The notes: a model not told the origin generated them from the letters alone. Shown: positions 35,801 through 44,527, numbered from the stretch's first letter. The stretch is DNA of 64,000 bases from Blastopirellula sediminis (GCF_020966755.1 NZ_JAJKFT010000009.1:1-64000); one strand, 5' to 3'. Made by a program: numbers and translations.

Positions 35801-38800
35801 GCGATCGAAGACGTCTTTGTCGACTCGATAGCCGGCATTGCGAGCCAGCGACAAGGCCCACATCGCGCGGGATGAGGTATACGCGTTACTGGCGCCAGAC
35901 GGACCGGCCCAGTTCCACGAACCGTCATCCTTTTGCGAAGCGACGATCGAGCGGAGTTGGCGACGAATCGTCTCGTCGAGCGATTGCATCTGCGGGTTTG
36001 ACGCATCGCGTCCCTTGCTCATCAGCTGCTGGAGGGCGAGCGCCGCCATCAGGTCGCTGGTGTTGGTGTCGATGCCGGTCGCGAACCGCTGATTGTCGAG
36101 CTGACGGAGCGTCGGCGCCGTGCTGAGGACGTCAAACAGCGTTTGTTGCACCGTCGGACCGATCACGATCTGCATCCGCGGGCTCGACCAGGGCATCTTG
36201 GCAGGACGCTGGACGAAGGCCGAAGTGCTGCTGGCCGACGTTCCGGAAGCGATCGCATAAACTGGCATACCGGCCGGAAGCAGCGGCACGAGGGCCAACT
36301 GCTGATCCGTCGTCTCGGCAGCCGCAACGGTCAGCGAGAACTCGATTTCGGCGCCTGGTTCGGCGTCTTCTTTACCGGCGACCGGCAGCGCGAAGCGAAC
36401 CGGGAAGGCCAAATCGACGATTCCCTTCTTTTCGACCTTCAGCGTCTTGGTCTCGGTTTGCGACTTGGCGCCGATCGTCGTCTTCAAGGTGACGGTGATC
36501 TCCCCCTTGTCGATCAGGTCGTTGTGGACGGTGACCGGGATCTGCGCCGAGTCCCCATCGACGAACGCCGCCGCAACTCGCAGTTCGCCGAAGAGCGACT
36601 TGCTGACCGCCAGTTCGGTTTGTGCTTCGCCGGCGAGGGTATCGATCGTCACGCCGCGCGATTTCAGCAGCCACGCGGTCGAACGTTCCGGCAAGGTGAT
36701 TTCGATCTTCGTCTTCCCTTTCTTGTCGGTCATGACGGCCGGATCCCAGAAACCGGTTTCCTGCGCCGGAATGCCGATCAAGATCCGCTCGCCATCGGCG
36801 GCCGCTTTCTTCAGGCGTTCTCCAGCGGCTTCCGCGCCCCATTTTTCGCCAAGTTCGATGGCGAAGTTGAGATTCGAGAAACGTCCGTCCGCCGCCAGCA
36901 TCTGGACTTCGCGCTGACTGCCAAGGTCCTTCAGTTCGCCTGGCTGCATCATCCAGGCGTTGTCGAGCTGACCCTGACCCCCTTGCGGGGCAGCGTCATA
37001 GAAGTACAAATCCGCCCGCTTCTTTTCGTCCGCTCGCATTTCGCGGCGGCGCGAGAGCTCCATGTAGTGTCCGTTCATCTGCTGCTTGTCGCCCGCTTGA
37101 GCCAGCTGGCGATTCTGCTGTTCCAGTTGCGGATAGGTCCCGTATTCGACCATCGGCTGATTGGCCGCGGGAGCGGGCATCGGAGGAGCTGGACCGCCTG
37201 GACCGCCGAAGAAGCCTCCTCCGCCGCCGCCGAAGCCACTACCACCCATTTCGCCGCCAAAGCCGCCCATTCCGCCGGCGAATCGATCGGACGCTGGGCG
37301 GACGCCCATTGCGATGCCGTCGAAATCGCGATCACTCAACTCTTCCAGAGTTTCCTCTTCGCGGGCTAGCGTTTCCAGGCGTTCTTCTTCCGCCAACAGG
37401 AGACGGTCGATCGAACTGGTCTGCGGGTGATAGCAGAATTCAATCGTCGCCGAAGTCCGCATCGCGAAGCTACGGTTGACGCCGCCGAAGAACTTTTCGA
37501 TCGCGGCGATCCGTTCGGGGAAGCGTTCGTAGAGCGCTTTCTCGACCATCGCCAGGCTCAACTCGGCCGCAACCGGCTGACCGGCGGCGTTGGTCGTCGA
37601 GACTTCCACTTCGATCTTGTCGCCGGGCTTATGCTTGTCCCCCAAGATCTTCATCGCGATTTGCAGATCGCGCTCAACCTGGAACGGACTAGTCGCGGTG
37701 TGGAACCGGACCGGCACTTCTTCGGTATCTTGCTCTTTCGTCGGATCGATCATCACCGCCAGCGACATCTGGAAGTTGGGCGCCAGTTTCGAGGCGACGT
37801 CGATTTCGATTTCGTTGTCCCCTTTCTTCAGCTGGATCAGGCGATACTCCAGGATCTTCGCCCCTTCCAGCGTCAACAACGCCAAAGCGGGACGTTCGCG
37901 CCAGTGAACTTTCACCGTCGCTTTTTCGCCCGCCTTCAGCGTGTGGTGATCGGCCAGAATGCGGAGGCGGATCTTGTCCTCTTCGCCGGAGATCTTGACC
38001 GCCACTTCACCCGAGACGACGTTGTCGAACCGGTCAGTTCCTTCCAGGCGAACGCGATAGTCGCCCCCGTCCGGCAGTTGGAGCGTCTTACGGATCACGC
38101 CGGTCTTTTCGTCGCTCTTGACTGGGAATTCCTCGACCAGCTTCTCTTGCTTTTCGCTGGTTCCCTTGGCGTTGTAGAGTTGGAAGACCTTCAGCGTCAG
38201 GTCCTTCGCGATCGGTTTTCCTTCGGCGTCCTTGACCGTCGCGTCGACTTCAAACGTTTCGCCGGCCAGGTAGACGGGGCGAACCGTTTTCGCTTCGATC
38301 GTGTAGCCTTGGGCCGAGAGGAAGAAGGGCTGGTTGGTCGCGGTCGAATGGGCCGGCAATTGCACCGCCAGGTTCAGCGTTTGCGATTGGCGGAAGTCGC
38401 GAGTCTCAAACTCGAACTTCACTTCCCCCTTGTCGTCGGTCGTCGCGTTGAACGTCCGATCGCCGTTGAGCGAGTAGGAAATCTCGGCGCCAGAAACCGG
38501 GGCGCCGTAGTAATAGGCCGCTTTGATCGTGCCGGTGATCTTCTCGCCGCGGTAGTAGACCTTGCGATCCGACTCCACCGACAGGAAGACCGACGGCAGC
38601 TGGTATTCATGAACGACGAACGACCCTTCATACCGCACTTTTTCGTCCGAAACGACGATCCGGTAATCCCCAAGCGCGGCTGCGCTCGGCAACAGCAAGT
38701 GCGACTGGAACGAGCCGTAATCGCTCAGCTTGATCTCTTCTTCCATCACCAGGCGATTGCGGCCGTCGTAGACTTCCAGCTTGTAATCGCGCTTGGTTGG

Positions 38801-41089
38801 AACGACGTAGATGTCGTTGACCGCGTCCCGGATGATCCCCTTTAAGTGAACCAGCTGACCGGGGCGATAAGCGGGGCGATCGGTGTACAAGTAACCGGCG
38901 CGAGCCAACCCTTGGGCGACGCCGAGACCATTCAGGTTAACGACGCTCGACGCGATGTGCCCGTCGGCGATCGCAAAGACCCGCAGGTCGGCCGGATCAC
39001 GCAGTTCTTTGCGGTCGGCCTGATAAACGCCGTCGGCGCCGGTTTCGACTTCGGCGAAGACTTCGCTGCCGTTGGAAAGGAGCAGCTTGACGCCGGGCCA
39101 TGGTTTGCCGGTTCGCATGTTCTGCGTGAAGATAAAGACCTCGTCACGCGAGCTCTTCACGATCATGTCGAGATCGCTTTGCAGGACCAACGTGGTCGCT
39201 TCCTGCGTCTTGCCGCTGACGGTGATCGCCATCACGCCCGCCTTCACCTTGTTTTCGCCCGGCAGGGGCACGTCGACCTGGCTCGAGAAGAGTCGATATT
39301 TCTCGTAGTCGGCCACCTTGTGCTCAAACTGCGAATCGGGATCGATCAGCGCGATGTCGAGCGATTCGACGCCGGTCGCCAGGTGCATCTTGCGGAAGTA
39401 GGTTTCCAGGTCGACCTTGTAGATCTGCACGTCGACTGATTCCAGGTTGCGCGTTTTCAGCCCGATCCGCGGCGTTTCGTTGCTGCGATAAACGCGGACG
39501 GTGCTGATCGCCAGCGACTTGTTCGACAACAGTGCGATCTGCTGTTGAGCCGGACCGGCTTGCGAGCCCCAGTTCAGCTTCTTGTACTCTTCCATCGCGT
39601 CGGCCAGACGATTCAGGTTCTCGGCCAACGTTTGGGCGACCCGATACTGGGCGACCGACGCTTCCTCGGTTTGCGGGTACTTTGAGACGACCTGGCGCCA
39701 CGCGGCGATCGCTTCGTCGTATTTCTTCTGCTGGAATAGCATCTGAGCGAAGTTGTTTTGGATCGCCCGATTTCGTTCGTCGATCGGGTATTTCACCAGG
39801 AATTCGCCCCACGCGGCGCGAGCGGCGTCGTAATCTTCCCGCTCCATCGCGTCGAGTCCTTTGGCGTACTCGGCGTTGATGATCTGACGCTGCGCTTCGC
39901 TCCAGTGACCGTGCGTCGGGTGTTGCTGCAAGTAGGTTCGCCAGGCGGCGATCGCATCGTCAAACTTCTTCTGCCGCGCCAGGGCCAAACCCTTCAAGTA
40001 TTGGGCCGACGCGTACTCGTCGGTCTTGGCCAGCTTGTCCTGGGCCAGGAATTCGTCGACCGCGGCCAGCGCGTCTTCGGTCCGTCCCTGGTTCAGATAG
40101 CTCTGCACGATCCGTAGATGCGCGGTCGCGACTTTCTCGTGGTCGGGATAGGTCGTCAGGAACTTTTTGAGTGCGGCGACCCCTAGTTCCAGGTCATCCT
40201 TGTTGCCGGGGTTGGGAATGCCGTACGTTTCCGACAAGCGGAACGAGGCGAGTGGAATCAGCTCCGACTTGGCGGTGCCGTTGAGCGACAACAGATCTTC
40301 CCACGTGCGACGCGATTCGACCCGATTGCCGGCCGCCAGGTACGCTTCGCCCAGTTCATATCGAGCCGGCAGCAACAGCGAGTCATCTTCGTTCGCTTTG
40401 ATGAACGCCTGGTAGAGATTGATCGCTTGCCCCGGGTTGTTCATCTGCTTGTAGCAGCGGGCGATCTGCAGCTGGATCCGCGTGCTGGTCTCCTTCATCG
40501 GGCCGATTTCGGCCGCTTTTTGATAGAAGGAGAGGGCTCGCTGGTAGTCGGGCTGCTTGTTGTCCGCTTTGGGGGCGTAAAAGGCGTCGGCGAATTCCAG
40601 ATAAATGGCCGCGATCTCTTCTTTCCGTTCGAGCGAGATCAGATACTCGGCCTCGGCCTGGTAGGCGAGTTCCGCGGCGCGATAATCTCCCGCGCGAGCA
40701 TATGCGACCCCGATCGCAAACCGGGCTTTCCGCGTCCAATCGCTATCCGGGTAACGCTTGGTCAGCTCGGTCATCACCGCGATCGACTCTTTGTACTTCT
40801 TGGCGAAGTAGTAGGCTCGCCCTTTCAGATAGGTCAGGTAGGCGGCGTCTCCCTGCTTGTCGGCGATCGCCTTTTCGATGGCGGTAATCGCTCGGTCGTA
40901 GTCTCGATCCTGCATCGCTTCGCGGACCGGTTTCGGAACCGAGAGCAAGCTCGACTGGTTCGCCGGGCCGGTTTCGGCCTCCGGAGCGGCGTCGGCCGGT
41001 TTGTTTTCGGCGGCGTCGTCTTGGGCCAGCAGAAGACCAGGCGAGAGCAGCAATAACCAAAGAGCGGGGGCGAGAGTCCAGCGTCGCAT
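32840..41089 (-). CDS. Giant TPR/alpha-2-macroglobulin-like exported protein, no thioester
   Basis: 2749 residues. Signal peptide 1-22 (LLLAQDD). The N-terminal third (about 60-640) holds TPR-like helices (YLTYLKGRAYYFAKKYKESI, FAIGVAYARAGDYRAAELAYQ). Macroglobulin domains begin near residue 733 with YLYTDRPAYRPGQLVHLKG (MG2) and EYQLPSVFLSVESDRKVYYRGEKI (MG3). A Gly-rich linker is near 1280 (FGGEMGGSGFGGGGGGFFGG). The A2M core is LPERSTAWLLKSRG near 1476. A thioester-domain-like alpha-toroid (about 1630-1910) lacks the C-G-E-Q motif. More TPR-like helices (about 2150-2460) and a beta C-terminus follow. Thioester-free bacterial homologues exist; protease binding is only possible. The gene is monocistronic, with a divergent neighbour. 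Confidence 0.85.
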   Translation of the reverse strand: MRRWTLAPALWLLLLSPGLLLAQDDAAENKPADAAPEAETGPANQSSLLSVPKPVREAMQDRDYDRAITAIEKAIADKQGDAAYLTYLKGRAYYFAKKYKESIAVMTELTKRYPDSDWTRKARFAIGVAYARAGDYRAAELAYQAEAEYLISLERKEEIAAIYLEFADAFYAPKADNKQPDYQRALSFYQKAAEIGPMKETSTRIQLQIARCYKQMNNPGQAINLYQAFIKANEDDSLLLPARYELGEAYLAAGNRVESRRTWEDLLSLNGTAKSELIPLASFRLSETYGIPNPGNKDDLELGVAALKKFLTTYPDHEKVATAHLRIVQSYLNQGRTEDALAAVDEFLAQDKLAKTDEYASAQYLKGLALARQKKFDDAIAAWRTYLQQHPTHGHWSEAQRQIINAEYAKGLDAMEREDYDAARAAWGEFLVKYPIDERNRAIQNNFAQMLFQQKKYDEAIAAWRQVVSKYPQTEEASVAQYRVAQTLAENLNRLADAMEEYKKLNWGSQAGPAQQQIALLSNKSLAISTVRVYRSNETPRIGLKTRNLESVDVQIYKVDLETYFRKMHLATGVESLDIALIDPDSQFEHKVADYEKYRLFSSQVDVPLPGENKVKAGVMAITVSGKTQEATTLVLQSDLDMIVKSSRDEVFIFTQNMRTGKPWPGVKLLLSNGSEVFAEVETGADGVYQADRKELRDPADLRVFAIADGHIASSVVNLNGLGVAQGLARAGYLYTDRPAYRPGQLVHLKGIIRDAVNDIYVVPTKRDYKLEVYDGRNRLVMEEEIKLSDYGSFQSHLLLPSAAALGDYRIVVSDEKVRYEGSFVVHEYQLPSVFLSVESDRKVYYRGEKITGTIKAAYYYGAPVSGAEISYSLNGDRTFNATTDDKGEVKFEFETRDFRQSQTLNLAVQLPAHSTATNQPFFLSAQGYTIEAKTVRPVYLAGETFEVDATVKDAEGKPIAKDLTLKVFQLYNAKGTSEKQEKLVEEFPVKSDEKTGVIRKTLQLPDGGDYRVRLEGTDRFDNVVSGEVAVKISGEEDKIRLRILADHHTLKAGEKATVKVHWRERPALALLTLEGAKILEYRLIQLKKGDNEIEIDVASKLAPNFQMSLAVMIDPTKEQDTEEVPVRFHTATSPFQVERDLQIAMKILGDKHKPGDKIEVEVSTTNAAGQPVAAELSLAMVEKALYERFPERIAAIEKFFGGVNRSFAMRTSATIEFCYHPQTSSIDRLLLAEEERLETLAREEETLEELSDRDFDGIAMGVRPASDRFAGGMGGFGGEMGGSGFGGGGGGFFGGPGGPAPPMPAPAANQPMVEYGTYPQLEQQNRQLAQAGDKQQMNGHYMELSRRREMRADEKKRADLYFYDAAPQGGQGQLDNAWMMQPGELKDLGSQREVQMLAADGRFSNLNFAIELGEKWGAEAAGERLKKAAADGERILIGIPAQETGFWDPAVMTDKKGKTKIEITLPERSTAWLLKSRGVTIDTLAGEAQTELAVSKSLFGELRVAAAFVDGDSAQIPVTVHNDLIDKGEITVTLKTTIGAKSQTETKTLKVEKKGIVDLAFPVRFALPVAGKEDAEPGAEIEFSLTVAAAETTDQQLALVPLLPAGMPVYAIASGTSASSTSAFVQRPAKMPWSSPRMQIVIGPTVQQTLFDVLSTAPTLRQLDNQRFATGIDTNTSDLMAALALQQLMSKGRDASNPQMQSLDETIRRQLRSIVASQKDDGSWNWAGPSGASNAYTSSRAMWALSLARNAGYRVDKDVFDRGLNYLKNQLTQLGVADYESRAVLLHAVTEAGQEDFPLANQLYRNRNSLSTAGLAYLALTFAQMDRKETAGEIIALAKQKLSGGGITPLSWNSAEVETRGLYALCLYKLSPQQEELRKEVEWLMQHRCGARWAPEKAVGPIMLAVCGYNATKQLAADAYDLTVMVNDKPLKTLKFDANSTTQTLDVPVDMLTNKEKETIRFELNGRGEFSYECVLAGFVAADKLESTANNWTVRRYYTPAPIEFDGRPVSSGFGLLAGSYSSFRNTMTQLPAAKKGHVTLEMWRNNVAGNSRDQQMPYLIAFEPLPSGVRVDEKTVTGPFERFEIQPGGILFYLGGNRGLGTIQFDVIGSIPGDYQGLPTILRDAYHLSDMVVAKSQELKVLPLGGKSEDKYRLTPLELYELGRLKFDKHDYAGAQAHLTELFSNWNLQTNYFQQTVRMLLDISLEQGNSAEAVRYFEIVIEKYPELEIPFAKLMKIGKAYHEIGEYERAYLVYRATVEASFMVESQVAGFLQDQNEFLRSVEVMTSLLQNSPPEPYVATAEYALAQQVSAKAPNAAQDPQLKEKNINRVTLVRRSLGMLENFLTSNPEDPSADQAAFSLATGLIELDAYQQAISVCGDYTRRYGESNFLSSYWYITGFCHFALGQHEKALQMCEQVAEYKRPATLSGSRQLAEENKWRAVYIMGQIHHALGQAAAAITDYEKVKDRFVDAAQSIDYFLHKQIALADVSTFTPDEAVNVELKFRNIAACDVNVYRIDLMKFGLLRRNLQQITAINLAGIRPYHEEKVELGDGKDYRDRTKELKLPLKEEGAYLVVCRGENLHASGLVLISPLKVEVQEEFESGRVRATIRNVKTDAYVADVHVKVIGSANDEFVSGDTDLRGVFVADGIQGRSTILAEAEEGEYAFYRGEKSLGEVPLPVPNAKPQEPNAGYGGQMQGKGSSNKAKLNDELLRGIRAGNDMIQQEQRKNLDNFYRNDVKEGIQNFKF

Positions 41090-41385
41090 AGTGGGTTCCC
41101 TAATACGCAGCGATTGGAGCGCAAGAATAGTTGGAGAAAAGTTGGTTCCGCCCAGGGAGACGAGCTTGGGGGGGCGGCGGTTTTTTGATCGTAGTTGAAA
41201 TTTACAAATTCGCTCAGCAACTGGCGCCGCTGGGGAAAGATTCTCTTTGTGAGCTAAGTACTGACTGGAATTGGCGTTACAAACCGAACATCACCGGTCC
41301 TCAATTCGTCTGGCCAGGGGAGGGGGAAGCCTTTATGATCGACGCCCCGGCGCCCTGTCTCAAGGGTACGCCAAGTGAGGAACGG

Positions 41386-43038
41386 ATGAAGGAAAGAAGC
41401 GTCATGGATCGACGAATTTTTGCTGCGTGGAGCGTCTTTGGCTGCCTGATGGCGATGCTGATTCTCGGCTGCGGAGCTGCGCCGGAAGAGCAAACGGCTG
41501 AGGATGGCGGCGATGGGGTCGAAGCGACTGCCCCGGCCGAAGATCACGGCGTGGTTGCCGTCGAACCGGCCGAAGTCGAAGTTCCGCGCGAGAAAATCGC
41601 CGCCGTCGAAGCTGCGCCCGAGGAAATGTCGGCTGCCCCGATGATGATGCGTTCCACGGCCGAACCGGCGCCAACTGCGTCTCCGCGAATGATGCGGGCT
41701 CCGGCCAGCATGGGAGCACGGACGCCAATCGAGATGGCGGCCGAAGAAGCGGAAGCGGCGATGGCCGCGCCCAACGCAGCGATGGCGCCGATGATGGCAG
41801 CCGAAAGCGTTCCCGATGATACGCCCGGCTACGAAGTGGTCGAAGTGCTGTACGGCACCGATCGTGAGCTGGCCAGCGGCGCCGGCATTGTCGGCCATTT
41901 CTATCCGGCGATTGGCTTGGCCTTCGGCGGACTCGCCCTGTTTGGCCTGATGTGGAAATACCAGATGGTCCGCGTCGGCGGCGTGCTGGCGATCGTCGCG
42001 GTCGCTTTGGGGCTGTTCGTCGCGCGTGACGCCGGGCTCGACTATCAAAAGGAATTACGCGCCCTTGCTAGCGGCAGCGCCATGTTCAGCGGCGGTCGCG
42101 GCGAATTGCAGTTCGGCGCGTGTCACGTCAGCATTCCGGAAGTGCACGAAGTGGGGCAGCTTGAAGCTCCATCGATCCTGAAGCTGGAACTGACCGAACG
42201 TCCAGAAAAGCATGTCGTGCTGCTCGACGTCCTCTCGAAAGAGGAAGAGGCGTTCTTCGCCGACCTGCGGGAGATGGTCGCCCAGTCGCCGCGACGCGAG
42301 ATCCTGATCTTCGTCCATGGCTACAACGTCTCGTTTGAAGACGCCGCTCGCCGCACCGCCCAGATGGCGTATGACCTGAAGTTTACCGGCGTCCCGATGT
42401 TCTACAGTTGGCCGTCGCAAGCCGATTTGTTCGGCTACGCGACCGACCGCGACAACTCGCTTTGGACCGTCTCGCATCTGAAAGAATTCTTGCTGAAGGT
42501 CGCCCAGCAGAGCGACGCTCAGTCGATCAATCTGATCGCTCACAGCATGGGGAACCGGGCGATGGGGGCGGCGCTGGAAGAGATCGCCGCCGAAATGAAA
42601 GAAGAAACGAAGCTTTTTAACCAGGTCGTGCTTGCGGCGCCCGACGTTGACGCCCAGGTCTTCAAAGAAGAGATCGCCCCGCAGATCGTCCGGGCCTCGA
42701 ACCAGGTGACCCTTTACGCGTCGGCCAACGACTTGGCGCTACTCGCCTCGAAAAACGTGAACGGCTATCCCCGCGCCGGCGACGTCCGCCCAGAGATCGT
42801 CATCGTCCCCGGCGTCGACACGATCGACGTCTCGGCGATCGACACCAGCCTGATCGGCCACGCCTACTACGGCGACAACGACTCGATCATCTGCGACATC
42901 TTCACCCTGCTCCACCAGCCGCAACCAGCGGCGCACCGACAATGGCTACGCTCCGTTTCCGGACCGGGCGGGATGTACTGGGTCTTTGAACCGAGCGGCG
43001 CCGGAGTCGCCAACGCCGGCGGAGCGGTCTCAAGATAG
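41386..43038 (+). CDS. DUF900 alpha/beta-hydrolase lipoprotein with an inserted membrane hairpin
   Basis: About 550 residues. The N-terminus has a lipobox (LILGC) after a hydrophobic helix, then an Ala/Pro/Met/Glu-rich linker to about residue 145. The hydrolase domain (DUF900, esterase/lipase-like) starts with VLYGTDRELA and resumes at RGELQFGACHVSIPEVHEVG. Between them lie about 75 residues with two transmembrane helices (GHFYPAIGLAFGGLALFGLMW; VGGVLAIVAVALGLFVA). Catalytic features: HGYNVSFED oxyanion region, nucleophile AHSMGNR, an Asp in PDVDAQV and a late His in LIGHAYYGD. The start at 41386 has GAGG upstream; the ATG at 41404 has AAGGAAAG and is equally plausible. The substrate is unknown. 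Confidence 0.8.
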   Translation: MKERSVMDRRIFAAWSVFGCLMAMLILGCGAAPEEQTAEDGGDGVEATAPAEDHGVVAVEPAEVEVPREKIAAVEAAPEEMSAAPMMMRSTAEPAPTASPRMMRAPASMGARTPIEMAAEEAEAAMAAPNAAMAPMMAAESVPDDTPGYEVVEVLYGTDRELASGAGIVGHFYPAIGLAFGGLALFGLMWKYQMVRVGGVLAIVAVALGLFVARDAGLDYQKELRALASGSAMFSGGRGELQFGACHVSIPEVHEVGQLEAPSILKLELTERPEKHVVLLDVLSKEEEAFFADLREMVAQSPRREILIFVHGYNVSFEDAARRTAQMAYDLKFTGVPMFYSWPSQADLFGYATDRDNSLWTVSHLKEFLLKVAQQSDAQSINLIAHSMGNRAMGAALEEIAAEMKEETKLFNQVVLAAPDVDAQVFKEEIAPQIVRASNQVTLYASANDLALLASKNVNGYPRAGDVRPEIVIVPGVDTIDVSAIDTSLIGHAYYGDNDSIICDIFTLLHQPQPAAHRQWLRSVSGPGGMYWVFEPSGAGVANAGGAVSR

Positions 43039-43056
43039 ACCGTACGTTGCGCAACA

Positions 43057-43190
43057 TTAGCCGGAGGCGCAAGCCGAGGGAATGTGATCGGCCGTTTTAG
43101 ACCGGGGCCGCAACCGATTCGTGCTCGGAAATAATAGCGAGCACTTTCTCCGCCGCGCTAAGCTTTCCCTCGGCTTGCGCCTCGGGCTAG
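43057..43190. repeat. Palindromic (REP/MITE-like) repeat, intact copy
   Basis: Left arm 43057-43081 and right arm 43166-43190 are inverted with 23 of 25 matches (core GGCGCAAGCCGAGGGA in the left arm), around an 84-nt centre. It belongs to the same family as the element at 20385-21515. The right arm overlaps the stop codon of the transglutaminase-like gene (TAG at 43187-43189 on the minus strand). Confidence 0.7.
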
Positions 43191-44008
43191 TAGGGCGTCC
43201 CTACTACTTCATCCGCCCAGACGCGGAACGACGCGAGTTCGCTCACGCCAAAGGTCGTCGTCAGCGCGACGTCGGCGGCGTCGCGGCCGCGTCCCATGAG
43301 CACGCGACCGATGCGGGGAATGTTGTTTCGCGCATCGAAGGCGTACCACTGTCCGCCGAGATAGGCTTCGAACCAGGCGCTGAAGTCCATCGGATCGGGA
43401 CTCGGGGGAACGCCGATATCGCCGAGGTAGCCAGTGCAGTAGCGAGCCGGGATGTTGCAGTTGCGGCAAAAGGTGATCGCCAGATGCATAAAGTCGCGGC
43501 AAACGCCGACCCGTTCGCGATACGCTTCCAGGGCGGTTCGATTCGCCCGGGCTTGCAGATAGTCGAATCGAATGTGGTTGTGAACGTAGTTGCAAATCGC
43601 CTGTACGCGCGGCCAGCCAGGAGGACTCGCGCCAAACAACGACCAGGCGAGATCTTTTAACTCGCTATCGACTTCGCAGTAGCGGCTCGGCAGTAGATAG
43701 ATCAGGACGTCGGACGGCAAGTCTTGCACTTCGGCCTGCGTTGCGTAGGGCGCTTGCAGGTCGGGCAAGCCGCAATCTTCGACCAGCGCCTGATTGCGAA
43801 ACGACATCTGCCCAGCCGGCGCAACGATTCGCCCGCAACGATTGCCGAACGAGTCGTAATACTCCTGCACCGGCACGCTCGGGGTCAGCAGTAAGCGGTC
43901 AGGCTGCCGCGTCGTCAGCTCGCGCGTCGGATGCAGATAGAGCATCAACAGCATCGGCGCGGGCTGCGGCAATTGAAACGCAATCTCGTAGCCAACTTGG
44001 ATCAGCAT
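43187..44008 (-). CDS. Transglutaminase-like protein, catalytic His replaced by Ser
   Basis: 273 residues from the ATG at 44008. The N-terminal beta-rich part starts MLIQVGYEIAFQLPQPAPML and includes YYDSFGNRCGRIVAPAG. The transglutaminase core has VQAICNYVHNHIRFDY, the nucleophile in RERVGVCRDFMHLAITFCRNCNIPARYCTGYLGDIG (Cys near residue 172), and PMDFSAWFEAYLGGQWYAFDARNN with the Asp. In classical members the segment before AW is HAW; here it reads SAW, so the usual His is Ser. From memory the subfamily with DIGVPP and PRIGRV motifs also has Ser there, so this may be normal. It could be a peptidase, amidase or inactive scaffold. No signal peptide is seen. Confidence 0.82.
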   Translation of the reverse strand: MLIQVGYEIAFQLPQPAPMLLMLYLHPTRELTTRQPDRLLLTPSVPVQEYYDSFGNRCGRIVAPAGQMSFRNQALVEDCGLPDLQAPYATQAEVQDLPSDVLIYLLPSRYCEVDSELKDLAWSLFGASPPGWPRVQAICNYVHNHIRFDYLQARANRTALEAYRERVGVCRDFMHLAITFCRNCNIPARYCTGYLGDIGVPPSPDPMDFSAWFEAYLGGQWYAFDARNNIPRIGRVLMGRGRDAADVALTTTFGVSELASFRVWADEVVGTPY

Positions 44009-44237
44009 GTTTTCCCCTTCGGGGCATTCGTGCGTACGGCTATCGAGCGAAGCGGAAATTATAGCTCTAGTCGCATTGTAACGCTCGTTGATGCGCGATC
44101 GAAATTCGCTCGCATCGTCGCCAATGTTTGTCGATTGACAAAGCGCACGGACTTCCGGTCGAGTGCAGGTTGGCGAAACCGCGCGCACCTTCCGGCGCTC
44201 GGCTCTTTGACAATTCGTACGAGAACTGCGCAATTCA

Positions 44238-44292
44238 TTTTTGGGACCCTCGTTCCGCGGTCCCAAAAAAACAGGACCGCTTGGTACGGTCC
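44238..44292. repeat. Tandem hairpin pair
   Basis: An 11-bp perfect stem and a 6-bp stem lie next to each other, both built around GGACC. The first has A/T tracts on both sides and could terminate transcription in either direction, though no gene on either strand ends immediately before it. Confidence 0.4.
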
Positions 44293-44504
44293 GGTTTTGG
44301 CTCGTGATCGAGTCATGGAGATTTTGGTAGAAAACGATAGGTCGTTTTCTACACGGGAGTTAGGGCTATTTGTCGCTTCCACATCCGACGGAGTGATGGG
44401 GAGACGAATGCGTGAAATCGTTCGATCAAAAAAAATGGAAAGGGTCCGGTCCTATTTTTGGACCTTGAAAAATGGCTTACCTAAATTGCCACCTCGGCCG
44501 CATT

Positions 44505-44527
44505 TCCCTCGCTGGCGCTTCGGGGTA
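44505..44527. repeat. Degenerate single arm of the palindromic repeat
   Basis: The 23-base stretch beginning TCCCTCGCTGGCGCTTCGGG resembles the right arm at 21492-21515 with about four differences. It abuts the stop codon of the cytochrome gene (44528). No partner arm is visible within 500 nt. Confidence 0.45.

Larger units (their letters stand above)
44009..44527. other. Non-coding stretch with tandem hairpins and a degenerate repeat arm
   Basis: No gene is visible. Two adjacent hairpins are present: TTTTTGGGACC/GGTCCCAAAAA (44238-44248 with 44259-44269, 11 bp, loop 10 nt) and GGACCG/CGGTCC (44274-44279 with 44287-44292). A single arm of the palindromic repeat family lies at 44505-44527. 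The sequence is AT-richer than the genes around it and might be remnant mobile DNA. Short ORFs in it show no family traits. Confidence 0.45.

Noticed and set aside
41131-41385. N-terminal extension of the DUF900 gene from 41131
   Set aside because: The extension lies before the signal/lipobox region, so a start there would bury the lipobox; the starts at 41386 or 41404 fit better.
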